This document shows, piece by piece, positions 16,467 through 24,415 of a stretch of DNA of 37,307 nt; within the stretch, counting starts at the first letter, position 1, and every line of letters starts with the position of its first letter. Made by a program: the position numbers and the translations under genes. Below the pieces are notes generated by a model. That model was not told where the DNA came from, ran no database searches, and worked only from the letters and a program-made list of their open reading frames with translations. The stretch lies in NCBI GenBank assembly GCA_047623825.1, contig JBLHOS010000019.1, forward strand, positions 1 to 37,307, read 5' to 3'. The stretch is from JBLHOS01 sp047623825. GTDB lineage: Bacteria; Pseudomonadota; Alphaproteobacteria; Rhodobacterales; Rhodobacteraceae.

Positions 16467-17309
16467 ATGACTGACCTGAGAACATCCCTTGGGGATCCGA
16501 CAGCACTTGGTCACGCGCGCGCTGTGGCCCATGCTGCGGCCCAGCCATTGACCAAGGCCGCACGCGCAAACCTGCCGGCAGCTCCCGGTGACAGCCATTC
16601 CAATCTGGGATGGTCCCGCGACCTTGCAATGTTCCTGACCCATCCAATGCCCGCCGTATCTGGGCCGGTGCAAGTTGGCCTGAGCCTAGCCCCATTGGTG
16701 ATGACTTTGATGCAAAATGGGCAGCGCATCGCAGAGCTGGCCTTATCAGGTGAAAGCCTGACCGAAGTCGAAAGCTGGTTGGATAATCAGTTGAAAACTG
16801 CAGGTCTGAAATCTGCGTCCGTCATCAAAATTACCTATGACATGCCACAGGATGTGACATCGCTTGTTGTTTTTCCGGCGAACGGGCCCGATTTGGCTGT
16901 CATGGCGGCGTGGTTTTCGCTGGCGAGCACAGCCTTGGATGCGCTTATTGCTGACTTGGCTGGGACCAGTGCTAAGACCAGTGAAATTCGCTGCTGGCCA
17001 CATCATTTTGATATCGCCACTTATGTCTCGCTTGAAGCTGGCGATGCAGAGACCGCCAAAGGTGTGGGCGTTGGCCTATCACCGGGCGATGGCAGCTATG
17101 ATCAGCCCTACTTCTACGTCAATCCGTGGCCGCATCTGGATGTAGCGTCTCTACCGTCACCGGTCACGCCGGGGCATTGGCATACAGACGGGTTTGTCGG
17201 CGCTATCGCCACCGGCCAAGAAATCCTTAGCCTTGATGATATCGCCAATCGCACTGCCGCGTTTGTTCAAGACAGCTTTTCGTTGGGCCGCAAATTGATC
17301 GGCGCCTAA
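16467..17309 (+). CDS. Hypothetical protein with SPGD-YFYV-PW motif (DUF5996-like?)
   Basis: A 280-aa soluble protein with no signal peptide or membrane segment. I do not recognise the whole family. The C-terminal half has CWPHHFDIAT, GVGLSPGDGSYDQPYFYVNPWPH and HWHTDGFVGAI stretches, rich in His, Asp and Trp. From memory these recall the DUF5996 group (WPEHFD and SPGD-YFYVGPW), which has no assigned function. GAGGAG overlaps the preceding stop region and the gap to the ThDP-enzyme gene is 10 nt, so it is the third gene of the double-Rieske operon. Its His-rich motifs could hold a metal, which is inference. The stop overlaps that of the convergent GntR gene by 4 bp. Confidence 0.75.
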   Translation: MTDLRTSLGDPTALGHARAVAHAAAQPLTKAARANLPAAPGDSHSNLGWSRDLAMFLTHPMPAVSGPVQVGLSLAPLVMTLMQNGQRIAELALSGESLTEVESWLDNQLKTAGLKSASVIKITYDMPQDVTSLVVFPANGPDLAVMAAWFSLASTALDALIADLAGTSAKTSEIRCWPHHFDIATYVSLEAGDAETAKGVGVGLSPGDGSYDQPYFYVNPWPHLDVASLPSPVTPGHWHTDGFVGAIATGQEILSLDDIANRTAAFVQDSFSLGRKLIGA

Positions 17310-18022
17310 GTGCGTTGCTCGCTCAGAACGTCTTTTAACGTTCTGAGCGAGGCTGTCGCTTGGCGCAGATCCAGCGCGGAATGCAGGTCGACCAAGTGGC
17401 TGCGCATAAGGTCCTCAGCACGATCAGCATTGTGATCCGCAATCGCCTTGACCAGTGAATGATGGGCATGGCTTTCGCATAAGGCACTTTCGCGGCGCCA
17501 ATACAGTGCAATGATCAGCGAAGACCGCGCAATCAACGTTTCGACAAAGCCCGCGATGGTTGATTGATCCGCCATCCGGGCAATCTCGATGTGAAACAAC
17601 CCAGACAAAAACACCGCGCGCCCCCGATCGCCCTTTTGCAGGGCGGCATGTTCATTGGCGATATGAGCCTGCAATTTGGCGATGTCTTCGCCCGTCGCCC
17701 TCATCGCCGCTGATCGGGCGGTGCGTGACTCCAGCAGCTCACGCGCTTCAAAGACCTCAAGGGCTTCGGCCGGGCTTGGTTGTGCAACATAGGCGCCGCG
17801 ATTGCGGTGCATCTCGACCAATTGGCTATGGGCAAGCGATTGCAGCGCTGTGCGAACGATGGTGCGAGAGACGCCGTAGATCTCACCGATCTCATCTTCA
17901 CCCAGTTTTGTGCCGGGGGCCAATTTATGCTCATGGATCGCCAGCGACAGGGCCTCGGCGACCACATCACTGCTGACCAACGTCTTGTCGGTTTCGTTTC
18001 GGCTTGGCACCGGTCTTGTCAT
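17306..18022 (-). CDS. GntR-family transcriptional regulator, FadR/FCD subgroup
   Basis: An N-terminal winged helix (LGEDEIGEIYGVSRTIVRTALQSLAHSQLVEMHRNRGAYVAQPS) is followed by an all-helical FCD ligand domain with the FEARELLESRTAR and LSGLFHIEIARMAD stretches; His in the latter and the later ESHAHHSLVKAI His residues fit the FCD metal site. I use the ATG at 18022 (MTRPVPSR, about 238 aa). A longer frame to 18226 adds 68 residues that look non-coding, while AGAGGGG lies about 7 nt before 18022. It is divergent from the ABC/racemase operon and probably controls it and itself. FCD regulators usually respond to small organic acids or related metabolites. Confidence 0.88.
   Translation of the reverse strand: MTRPVPSRNETDKTLVSSDVVAEALSLAIHEHKLAPGTKLGEDEIGEIYGVSRTIVRTALQSLAHSQLVEMHRNRGAYVAQPSPAEALEVFEARELLESRTARSAAMRATGEDIAKLQAHIANEHAALQKGDRGRAVFLSGLFHIEIARMADQSTIAGFVETLIARSSLIIALYWRRESALCESHAHHSLVKAIADHNADRAEDLMRSHLVDLHSALDLRQATASLRTLKDVLSEQRT
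17318..17351. terminator. Long perfect hairpin inside the 3' end of the GntR gene
   Basis: A perfect 14-bp inverted repeat (17318-17331 and 17338-17351, 6-nt loop CTTTTA) begins 8 nt after the plus-strand hypothetical gene stop and lies within the last ~15 codons of the convergent GntR gene. No T-run follows in either direction. It may limit read-through between the convergent transcripts. Confidence 0.55.
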
Positions 18023-18105
18023 GGTGGACCCCTCTGGCTTGGGGATGGCAGAATCATTGCTCGGCCACAAGCTAAGCCAAATTGAACCCAAAGTTATGAC
18101 CATAT

Positions 18106-18113
18106 TGTATACA
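18106..18113. promoter_or_regulatory. Candidate GntR/FCD operator (TTGTATACAG)
   Basis: The palindrome TGTATACA, within TTGTATACAG, lies in the 235-bp divergent region between the GntR start and the ABC operon start. FCD-type GntR proteins commonly bind short GT-N-AC palindromes of this kind. A TACAAT on the minus strand overlaps it and could be the GntR -10. Confidence 0.45.
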
Positions 18114-18257
18114 GTCTTGTGTTCAAAAACTATGCACGACCCGAAAGACCCGCTGAATAATGCGGCATCGCCTGTCTGGCAAGCTTGGGATCCCGCAACG
18201 TGTTTGCACCCCTCACATGAACTCATTTGAAATCAGGCCAAGCAATGCGGGGAAAGC

Positions 18258-19244
18258 ATGACAGCGCCTATCCAAGATCTTGAGTTGGTTTCTGTAACGA
18301 AACGCTACGGTGCGACTGTTGCGGTCGACGCGATCAATCATCACTTCAAGCCTGCCAGTTATACTTGTCTGCTAGGTCCGTCTGGATGCGGCAAATCCTC
18401 AACCCTGCGGATGATCGCGGGCCATGAAAATGTCAGTGATGGGTCCATCCTGTTGGCAGGCCGCGATATCTCTTACTTGCCACCTGCCAAGCGTGGCACT
18501 GCGATGATGTTTCAAAGCTATGCACTTTTCCCGCACCTTAGTGTTGTCGACAACGTCGCCTTCAGCCTCAAAATGAAGGGGGTTGATACCGTCACGCGCC
18601 GCGCCAAGGCCGGTGAGATGCTGGAATTGGTGGACCTGACGGCCTTGGCTGAGCGGTTGCCAGATCAGTTATCAGGTGGCCAACAGCAACGTGTCGCTCT
18701 GGCCCGCGCGTTGATCACACGCCCTCAGGTTTTGCTGCTGGATGAACCATTGTCAGCCCTCGACCCGTTTCTGCGGGTCCGGATGCGTGGTGAGTTGCGC
18801 AAACTTCAAGAAGAGCTGGGCATCAGTTTTGTTCACGTCACCCATGGTCAGGATGAGGCGTTGGCGCTGGCCGATGAAATCGTCGTGATGAACAACGCGG
18901 TGATTGAGCAAGCAGGCCCCGCACGTGACGTGTTCAACGCCCCCAAAACCCGGTTCGTCGCGCAATTCATGGGTGGTCACAACGTGATCGCGCTGGTGAA
19001 CGGAAATTTCGCAATCCGCACTGATGCCGTCCGTGTCAGCCCACCCAACGCGAGCGTCATGGAGGCCAACATCATATCGGTCGAATATCAGGGCACACAT
19101 GTGTCCATCCTGACACGGATCGCCGGCGATCAAGAGGTCAAAGCGCTGGTTCGTGATGCGGATTTCTTTGCCCAACCACATGCCCCCGGCGACAGGATCG
19201 GCCTGAGCTGGGATCCACAAGACCTTCACCAACTGACTGCTTAA
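18258..19244 (+). CDS. ABC transporter ATP-binding protein, spermidine/putrescine (PotA) type
   Basis: ATPase of an importer of the PotABCD/polyamine-opine-phosphonate family. Walker A GPSGCGKSS is at residues 40-48, LSGGQQQR begins at 138, Walker B LLLDEP is at 159-164 and the switch His is in VHVTHGQDEALAL. The stretch after about residue 240 is a short TOBE-like regulatory domain (328 aa in all, slightly shorter than PotA). It is the first gene of a seven-gene stack read away from the GntR regulator, with GGGGAAAG before the start. Polyamine specificity is not implied, since members of this family import many substrates; the neighbours suggest a cyclic ureide or imide. Confidence 0.9.
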   Translation: MTAPIQDLELVSVTKRYGATVAVDAINHHFKPASYTCLLGPSGCGKSSTLRMIAGHENVSDGSILLAGRDISYLPPAKRGTAMMFQSYALFPHLSVVDNVAFSLKMKGVDTVTRRAKAGEMLELVDLTALAERLPDQLSGGQQQRVALARALITRPQVLLLDEPLSALDPFLRVRMRGELRKLQEELGISFVHVTHGQDEALALADEIVVMNNAVIEQAGPARDVFNAPKTRFVAQFMGGHNVIALVNGNFAIRTDAVRVSPPNASVMEANIISVEYQGTHVSILTRIAGDQEVKALVRDADFFAQPHAPGDRIGLSWDPQDLHQLTA

Positions 19245-19276
19245 TGCAGCATTTTTTTCAACAAGGAGAGACTGCC

Positions 19277-20572
19277 ATGACTGAGACGACCCCAAAGAAA
19301 GCGACAGGTTCCCTGTCACGCCGCAGTGTTCTGAAAGGCGCCACTGCGACAGCGGCCTTTGCGGCCAGCACCACACTTGGCGCGCCAATGATCTGGGCCC
19401 AGAATATCCGCAACATCACGTTGCGCCAGTTCGGCACGGGTGTGTCGAACCTGAACGAGGTTGCTGCAAGGGTTCAAGAAGATCTGGGCTTCACGTTGGA
19501 GATGACCGCACTGGATACTGATAGTGTAACACAGCGCGCAGCAACCCAGCCCAACAGCTTTGACATCGCAGATATTGAGTATTTCATCTGCAAAAAGGTT
19601 TGGGCAGCTGGTAATCTGCAGGCAATGGATACTGCGCGTATCGTCAACTATGACAACATCGTCGGCACATTCCGCAATGGTCGCCTCACGCCTGAAAGCG
19701 AGATTGCACAAGGTACAGCGCCGCACACTGTTGGCTTTACATCTGGCCAGAACGGCACTGATTTTGTTCAAGAAGAATCTGGTTGGATGACGCTGATCCC
19801 AACCATCTATAATGCCGACACATTGGGCATTCGTCCTGACCTGATTGGTCGTCCGATTGCCAACTGGTCTGAATTGCTGAACCCAGAGTTTGCGGGCAAA
19901 GCCTCGATCCTCGATATCTCGTCAATCGGGATCATGGACATGGCGATGGTTGTCGAGTCGATGGGCGAATACACCTATCCCGACAAAGGCAACATGACTC
20001 AGGCCGAAATCGACCTTACACTTGGCATCTTCACCGAAGCCAAGAACAACGGCCAGTTCCGGGCCTTTTGGCGCTCCTTTGATGAAAGCGTCAATCTGAT
20101 GGCCTCTGGTGAGGTTGTGATCCAGTCAATGTGGTCGCCCGCGATTTCTGCGGTTCGTGCGCAGGGTATCCCATGTGTCTATCAGCCGCTGGAAGAAGGC
20201 TATCGCAGCTGGGGCGGTGGTTTGGGTCTGTCGGCTGCACTGTCCGGCATCGAGCTGGACGCCGCATACGAGTATATCAACTGGTATCTTGATGGTTGGG
20301 TCGGCGGCTTCTTGATGCGCCAAGGTTATTACTCGGCCGTGCCATCGACCTCGCGCAATTACATGTCCGAAGACGAGTGGGGCTTTTGGTTCGAAGGCAT
20401 GGCGGCGCAGGGTGATATCACCAATCCGTTTGGCCAGATTATGGAAACCACAGGCGCTGTGCGCGACGGCGGATCCTTCTATGACCGGATGGGTGCCGTT
20501 GCCTGCTGGAACTCTGTCATGGACGAAAACCAGTACATGGTTCGCAAATGGAATGAGTTTATCGCCGCTTAA
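19277..20572 (+). CDS. Periplasmic solute-binding protein, PotD-like (type 2), Tat-exported
   Basis: Substrate-capture subunit of the ABC importer. The ATG at 19277 is preferred over the in-frame start at 19244 because AAGGAG lies 7-8 nt upstream and it yields a clean twin-arginine signal (SRRSVLK at residues 14-20, then a hydrophobic stretch ending near GAPMIWAQ). The mature part has the SBP_bac_8-type layout with FDIADIEYFICKKVW and PTIYNADTLGIRPDL stretches and a Trp/Tyr-rich C-terminal half (YINWYLDGWVGGFL) that may form the ligand pocket. Its ligand is unknown. Tat export suggests folding before secretion. A terminator-like hairpin follows before the permease genes. Confidence 0.88.
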   Translation: MTETTPKKATGSLSRRSVLKGATATAAFAASTTLGAPMIWAQNIRNITLRQFGTGVSNLNEVAARVQEDLGFTLEMTALDTDSVTQRAATQPNSFDIADIEYFICKKVWAAGNLQAMDTARIVNYDNIVGTFRNGRLTPESEIAQGTAPHTVGFTSGQNGTDFVQEESGWMTLIPTIYNADTLGIRPDLIGRPIANWSELLNPEFAGKASILDISSIGIMDMAMVVESMGEYTYPDKGNMTQAEIDLTLGIFTEAKNNGQFRAFWRSFDESVNLMASGEVVIQSMWSPAISAVRAQGIPCVYQPLEEGYRSWGGGLGLSAALSGIELDAAYEYINWYLDGWVGGFLMRQGYYSAVPSTSRNYMSEDEWGFWFEGMAAQGDITNPFGQIMETTGAVRDGGSFYDRMGAVACWNSVMDENQYMVRKWNEFIAA

Positions 20573-20581
20573 ATCAGCAAT

Positions 20582-20618
20582 CGTGGGGCACGTCGCAATG
20601 CGTGCCCCACGTCTTTTT
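20582..20618 (+). terminator. Intra-operon terminator/attenuator after the binding-protein gene
   Basis: Perfect 11-bp stem (20582-20592 with 20601-20611, 8-nt loop) followed by TCTTTTT (20612-20618). It looks like a genuine intrinsic terminator but lies inside the operon, 26 nt before the first permease gene, so partial read-through is expected. Confidence 0.85.
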
Positions 20619-20643
20619 CCCTTTGTGAGTTCTGTCAATACAC

Positions 20644-21507
20644 ATGAAAACCACGCGCCCAAATAACGGCCTGACTGGCTGGCTCATGGTCTCACCACTG
20701 GCTGTTGTGCTGTTCTTTTTTCTGGTGCTGCCGATCATCATGATCGCCATCGTCAGTTTCTGGCGCGCCACCGAATTTTCAATCATCCCGGCCTTTGAAT
20801 GGGACAATTACGCATTCCTGTTTGGGTCACATGTCACCTACAAGGTATTTTTCAGCACATTCAAGTTTGCGCTGATTACATGGGCTTTCACCTTCACGAT
20901 CGGCTTTACGGTCGCGTACTTTCTGGCGTTCCATGTTCGGACGCTAACTTGGCAGGTTGCCCTGTTCTTACTATGCACAATCCCGTTTTGGACCAGCAAT
21001 ATTATCCGCATGATCAGTTGGATTCCGTTCTTGGGGCGTAACGGAATTGCAAATACTGCGTTGCAATCTTGGGGTCTTACGGACCAACCCGTTGAGTGGC
21101 TGCTGTTCAGCGATTTCGCTGTCATATTGGCGTTTGTGCATCTTTACACGTTGTTCATGGTGGTACCGATCTTCAACACCATGATGCGGATCGACAAATC
21201 CTTGATTGAGGCTGCGCGCGATGCAGGGGCCAGTGGCCCGCAGATATTGTGGAATGTCATCATTCCGCTGACCAAGCCCGGCATCATGATTGGAACTATT
21301 TTTGTGGTGACGCTGGTGATGGGTGATTTCATCACCGTGCGGCTGATGTCGGGCGGCCAGTCGGCTAATGTTGGGCGCCTAATCTCAAACGATATTGCCT
21401 TGCTACAATACCCATCTGCTGCAGCAACGGCGGTGGTTCTTTTGGCCACCGTACTGATTGTTATCGGCATCTTGTTGCGCTTCGTCGATATCCGAAAGGA
21501 GCTTTGA
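20644..21507 (+). CDS. ABC transporter permease, PotB-like
   Basis: Inner-membrane permease of 287 aa with about six membrane segments, the first in WLMVSPLAVVLFFFLVLPII. The EAA motif that docks the ATPase is in EAARDAGASGPQILWNVIIPLTKPGI. It pairs with the next gene as the heterodimeric channel of the PotABCD-type importer. The start ATG at 20644 has only a weak ribosome-binding site, so expression may depend on read-through past the upstream hairpin. Its TGA is 2 nt before the next start. Confidence 0.9.
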   Translation: MKTTRPNNGLTGWLMVSPLAVVLFFFLVLPIIMIAIVSFWRATEFSIIPAFEWDNYAFLFGSHVTYKVFFSTFKFALITWAFTFTIGFTVAYFLAFHVRTLTWQVALFLLCTIPFWTSNIIRMISWIPFLGRNGIANTALQSWGLTDQPVEWLLFSDFAVILAFVHLYTLFMVVPIFNTMMRIDKSLIEAARDAGASGPQILWNVIIPLTKPGIMIGTIFVVTLVMGDFITVRLMSGGQSANVGRLISNDIALLQYPSAAATAVVLLATVLIVIGILLRFVDIRKEL

Positions 21508-21509
21508 GA

Positions 21510-22349
21510 ATGGAACCGCGTTCACGCTCCTTCTACGTTCTGGCGGGCTTTTTCAGCCTGTTTCTGCTGTTTCTTTATGGCCCCACGATCACCATAGCGA
21601 TCTTGTCATTTCAGGGCCCGGGTGGCGGGCTGACCTTCCCGATGCGCGGAGTGTCGATGCACTGGTTCTACAATCTTTTTGAGCAGCAAGCGGTGGGCGA
21701 CATCTGGGGTAGTTTTCGGCGCAGTTTCGTTCTTGGACTCATGGTGATGGTCACAACGGTTGTTGTCTCTGTCATGGGTGGGCTGGCGTTTCGCCAGCGA
21801 TTTCCGGGATCCGGGATCCTGTTTTATCTGGTCATCACCTCATTGGTGATCCCGTCAATTCTGATCTCACTTGGCGTTGGGTTGATGTTCTCACAAACTG
21901 GGCTGAACGTGCACTGGTCAACCTCTGGGTTTGGATCGCAGCTGACATGGACACTGCCATTTGGTTTGTTGATTATGTTCGCGGTCTTCAACCGCTTTGA
22001 CAAAAGCTATGAGGAGGCGGCGCGCGATTTGGGTGCCACATCTTGGCAGACAATCCGCCATGTGGTTTTGCCGATCATTGCGCCCTCGCTAATTGGTGTG
22101 GCGCTGTTTGGCTTCACCCTCAGCTATGATGAATTTGCGCGCACCTTGCTGACCTCAGGCAGCTATAACACCCTGCCGCTTGAGATTTATGGGATGACGA
22201 CCAACGTCACCACGCCTGTGTTATTTGCCCTTGGGACGCTGACAACTGTCTTCTCCTTGTTGGTGATTGCAGCGTTTTTTGGGATTGCATGGTTAAGCAC
22301 GCGTCGCCGCGCTCGTGCTGGATCTGACGCTGGGAAAGGTCTGGTATGA
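21510..22349 (+). CDS. ABC transporter permease, PotC-like
   Basis: Second channel subunit of the importer, 279 aa with about six membrane segments (first in FYVLAGFFSLFLLFLYGPTITIAIL). The EAA loop is EEAARDLGATSWQTIRHVVLPIIAPSL. The ATG at 21510 is chosen over the TTG at 21504 because AAAGGAG (21495-21501) is 8 nt upstream. The stop overlaps the racemase start (ATGA), tying the transporter to the enzymes that follow. Confidence 0.9.
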   Translation: MEPRSRSFYVLAGFFSLFLLFLYGPTITIAILSFQGPGGGLTFPMRGVSMHWFYNLFEQQAVGDIWGSFRRSFVLGLMVMVTTVVVSVMGGLAFRQRFPGSGILFYLVITSLVIPSILISLGVGLMFSQTGLNVHWSTSGFGSQLTWTLPFGLLIMFAVFNRFDKSYEEAARDLGATSWQTIRHVVLPIIAPSLIGVALFGFTLSYDEFARTLLTSGSYNTLPLEIYGMTTNVTTPVLFALGTLTTVFSLLVIAAFFGIAWLSTRRRARAGSDAGKGLV

Positions 22350-22981
22350 TCGCCATCCTTAACCCCAACAGTACTGTTTCCATGACCGACGCGATGCTGA
22401 GAACGGCACGTGCCACGTTGCCGGACGTGGTGATTGAGGGTTGGACGTCCCATGACGGCCCGCCCGCAATTCAGGGTCGCGACGATGGAGATGCAGCGAT
22501 TGCGCCTTTGCTGCGGCTGGTGGTGCAGGTGTCGGATGCGGGCGCTGACGTGATTATCATTGGGTGCTTTGACGATACTGGGCTGGCCGCCGCAAGGCAG
22601 GCGGCAGCATGCCCAGTGATCGGGATCGGGCAGGCGGCTTATCATTTGGCGACCCTAGCCGGGGACCGGTTCTCGGTAGTCACCACGCTGCAAGTTTCGG
22701 TCCCAATCTTGGAAGAGAACATCGCTGCCTACGGTTTTGGACGTTATCTGTCGCGGGTGCGCGCCAGTGGTGTCGCGGTCCTGGAGTTGGAGAGCGACCC
22801 GGACGCCGCCATCGCCCGCGTCTTGGAAGAGGTTGCAATCGCTGCATCGCAGGACGGGGTCGATAGCATTGTTTTGGGGTGCGCCGGCATGGTCGATGTC
22901 GCAGCGCTGGATAAATCGAAAATGCCGGTCCGTTTGATCGATGGGGTCCGCGCCGCCGTCCAGTTGGCCAATTTGATATGA
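22346..22981 (+). CDS. Asp/Glu/hydantoin racemase-family protein
   Basis: A cofactor-independent racemase of 211 aa. It opens with IAILNPNSTVSMT, as in hydantoin and allantoin racemases, and has the two catalytic-type cysteines C74 (IGCFDDTGL) and C179 (VLGCAGM), one on each half of the pseudo-symmetric fold. Such enzymes exchange the alpha proton of 5-substituted hydantoins, allantoin or amino acids. With the importer and the hydrolase-like gene in the same overlapping operon, a cyclic ureide or imide substrate is a reasonable inference. Maleate isomerase and arylmalonate decarboxylase belong to the same superfamily and are not excluded. Confidence 0.85.
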   Translation: MIAILNPNSTVSMTDAMLRTARATLPDVVIEGWTSHDGPPAIQGRDDGDAAIAPLLRLVVQVSDAGADVIIIGCFDDTGLAAARQAAACPVIGIGQAAYHLATLAGDRFSVVTTLQVSVPILEENIAAYGFGRYLSRVRASGVAVLELESDPDAAIARVLEEVAIAASQDGVDSIVLGCAGMVDVAALDKSKMPVRLIDGVRAAVQLANLI

Positions 22982-23394
22982 CTGATACGCTTGCGCGCGC
23001 CAAAGAGATCGTTGAAGCGTATCTTGAGCGTTCAATGGTCCCTGACCCGGTTGGGGCGGCGGCGTTTGTATCAGATGATTTTGATCTTATCTTCACCGGC
23101 GGGCGGCGTTTCACAGGCCCCGCTGAAAGTACCGCGTTCAATGCGAAACGTTACAAATGGGTCGAGAAACGGTTCTTGCGGACGGATGCCGCACTCGATC
23201 AAGAAACCGGCGACGTGCATGTATATAACACTGGGTATCTTTATGGCGAATGGCCGGATCGAACGCCGTTTGACAAAAATCGGTATCTTGACTTTTTCGT
23301 GGTCCGTGACGGCAAAATTGTTGCCACTAATGTGTGGAATGACAGTGCTGAGATCTTGCTCGCGCGGGTAGGTCTGGCTGAGGAACCGCTATGA
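22978..23394 (+). CDS. NTF2/SnoaL-like small protein
   Basis: A 138-aa soluble protein with the pattern of a SnoaL/NTF2-like cone fold: two N-terminal helices (ARAKEIVEAYLERSM), then strands with FDLIFTGGRRFTGPAE, DVHVYNTGYLYGEW and RYLDFFVVRDGKIVATNVWND. This fold serves in isomerases, hydratases and as a binding partner. The start overlaps the racemase stop and its stop overlaps the deacetylase-fold gene, so it acts in the same pathway. A catalytic role (for example as a small isomerase or lyase) is a guess. Confidence 0.75.
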   Translation: MTDTLARAKEIVEAYLERSMVPDPVGAAAFVSDDFDLIFTGGRRFTGPAESTAFNAKRYKWVEKRFLRTDAALDQETGDVHVYNTGYLYGEWPDRTPFDKNRYLDFFVVRDGKIVATNVWNDSAEILLARVGLAEEPL

Positions 23395-24263
23395 GTTTGC
23401 CGCACCACAACAGGTATGACTACGTGCCGATCCAAGCGCGCCCAGACTTTGACTGGCCAAATGGTAAGCGGTTGGCAGTCTATCTGGGTGTGAACCTAGA
23501 GCATTTTGCCTTTGGTGAGGGGCTGGGCGCGCAACTAGCGCCGGGTGGGCCACAACCGGACGTGCTGAATTATGCATGGCGCGATTACGGCAACCGGGTT
23601 GGGGCTTGGCGGTTAATAGATCTTTTGGATCAACTGGACCTGCCCGCAACTGTCCTGGTGAATTCCGCAATGTATGACTATGCGCCTGAGCTAATGGCCG
23701 CACACGCAGCGCGCGGCGATGAGATCGCAGGCCATGGGCGGACCAATTCAGAACATCAAGGCACGCTAAGCGAAGCTGAGGAACGCACGCTGATTGCGCA
23801 AGCGTCTGATGTGCTGACTAAGGCGCATGGGTGTCCGCCGAAGGGATGGCTCAGCCCGTGGATCGCTGAAAGTGATGTGACACCTGATCTGCTGCAAGAG
23901 CAGGGGTATGCGTATACCTTGAACTGGTGCATGGACGATCAACCGGTCTGGATGCGAACCCGGTCAGGCCCGCTGCTGTCGATCCCTTACCCGCAAGAGA
24001 TCAATGACATTCCATCAATTATGGCGCGTAAGGACACGGCTGAAACCTTTGCCAATATGATCATCGACACCGTCGATGAAATGCGCGATCAGGCGGTGGC
24101 ACAGCCGTTGGTCATGGGTATAGCGCTACATCCATATATCGTGGGTCAGCCCGGGCGGCTGCGCCAGCTACGCCGCGCGCTGAGCCATATTTGCACATAC
24201 CGTGATGAGATCTGGATCACCCGTGCCCAAGACATCAGCGCGTTCTATCGTTCGATGGTTTAG
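23391..24263 (+). CDS. Polysaccharide deacetylase-fold hydrolase, PuuE/HpPgdA-like (possible allantoinase or cyclic imidase)
   Basis: NodB-homology fold of 290 aa without signal peptide, so cytoplasmic. This argues against a cell-wall substrate. Likely metal and catalytic residues: Glu in VNLEHFAFGEG where classical enzymes have Asp, the His pair of GHGRTNSEH, and the final His in GIALHPYIVGQPGRLRQL. The ALHPYIVGQPGR stretch resembles the branch that holds PuuE allantoinase, H. pylori PgdA and bacterial cyclic imide hydrolases. It ends the operon behind the racemase and NTF2-like genes. I infer hydrolytic ring opening of the imported compound; the exact substrate is not determined. Confidence 0.8.
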   Translation: MSLPHHNRYDYVPIQARPDFDWPNGKRLAVYLGVNLEHFAFGEGLGAQLAPGGPQPDVLNYAWRDYGNRVGAWRLIDLLDQLDLPATVLVNSAMYDYAPELMAAHAARGDEIAGHGRTNSEHQGTLSEAEERTLIAQASDVLTKAHGCPPKGWLSPWIAESDVTPDLLQEQGYAYTLNWCMDDQPVWMRTRSGPLLSIPYPQEINDIPSIMARKDTAETFANMIIDTVDEMRDQAVAQPLVMGIALHPYIVGQPGRLRQLRRALSHICTYRDEIWITRAQDISAFYRSMV

Positions 24264-24415
24264 GGCCGACAGATCCAATGCCCAAGGCACCACAGTCTAG
24301 CCGAGATATTGGAATAAGCTTTTCACCTCGACCTCAAATCCACAGATTTAGGCGGGCTTTGCGTGGTCAAAAAATCAAGCGTTGTGTCTCGCAGACTGTA
24401 CCTGCCCCTGAGATC

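Noticed and set aside
18023..18226. N-terminal extension of the GntR regulator
   Set aside because: The 68 extra residues are not GntR-like, cover the operator region and precede a start with a better ribosome-binding site.
24264..24415. Terminator between the convergent deacetylase-fold gene and dctM
   Set aside because: Only 5-bp stems (for example 24336-24349) without a T-run are present.
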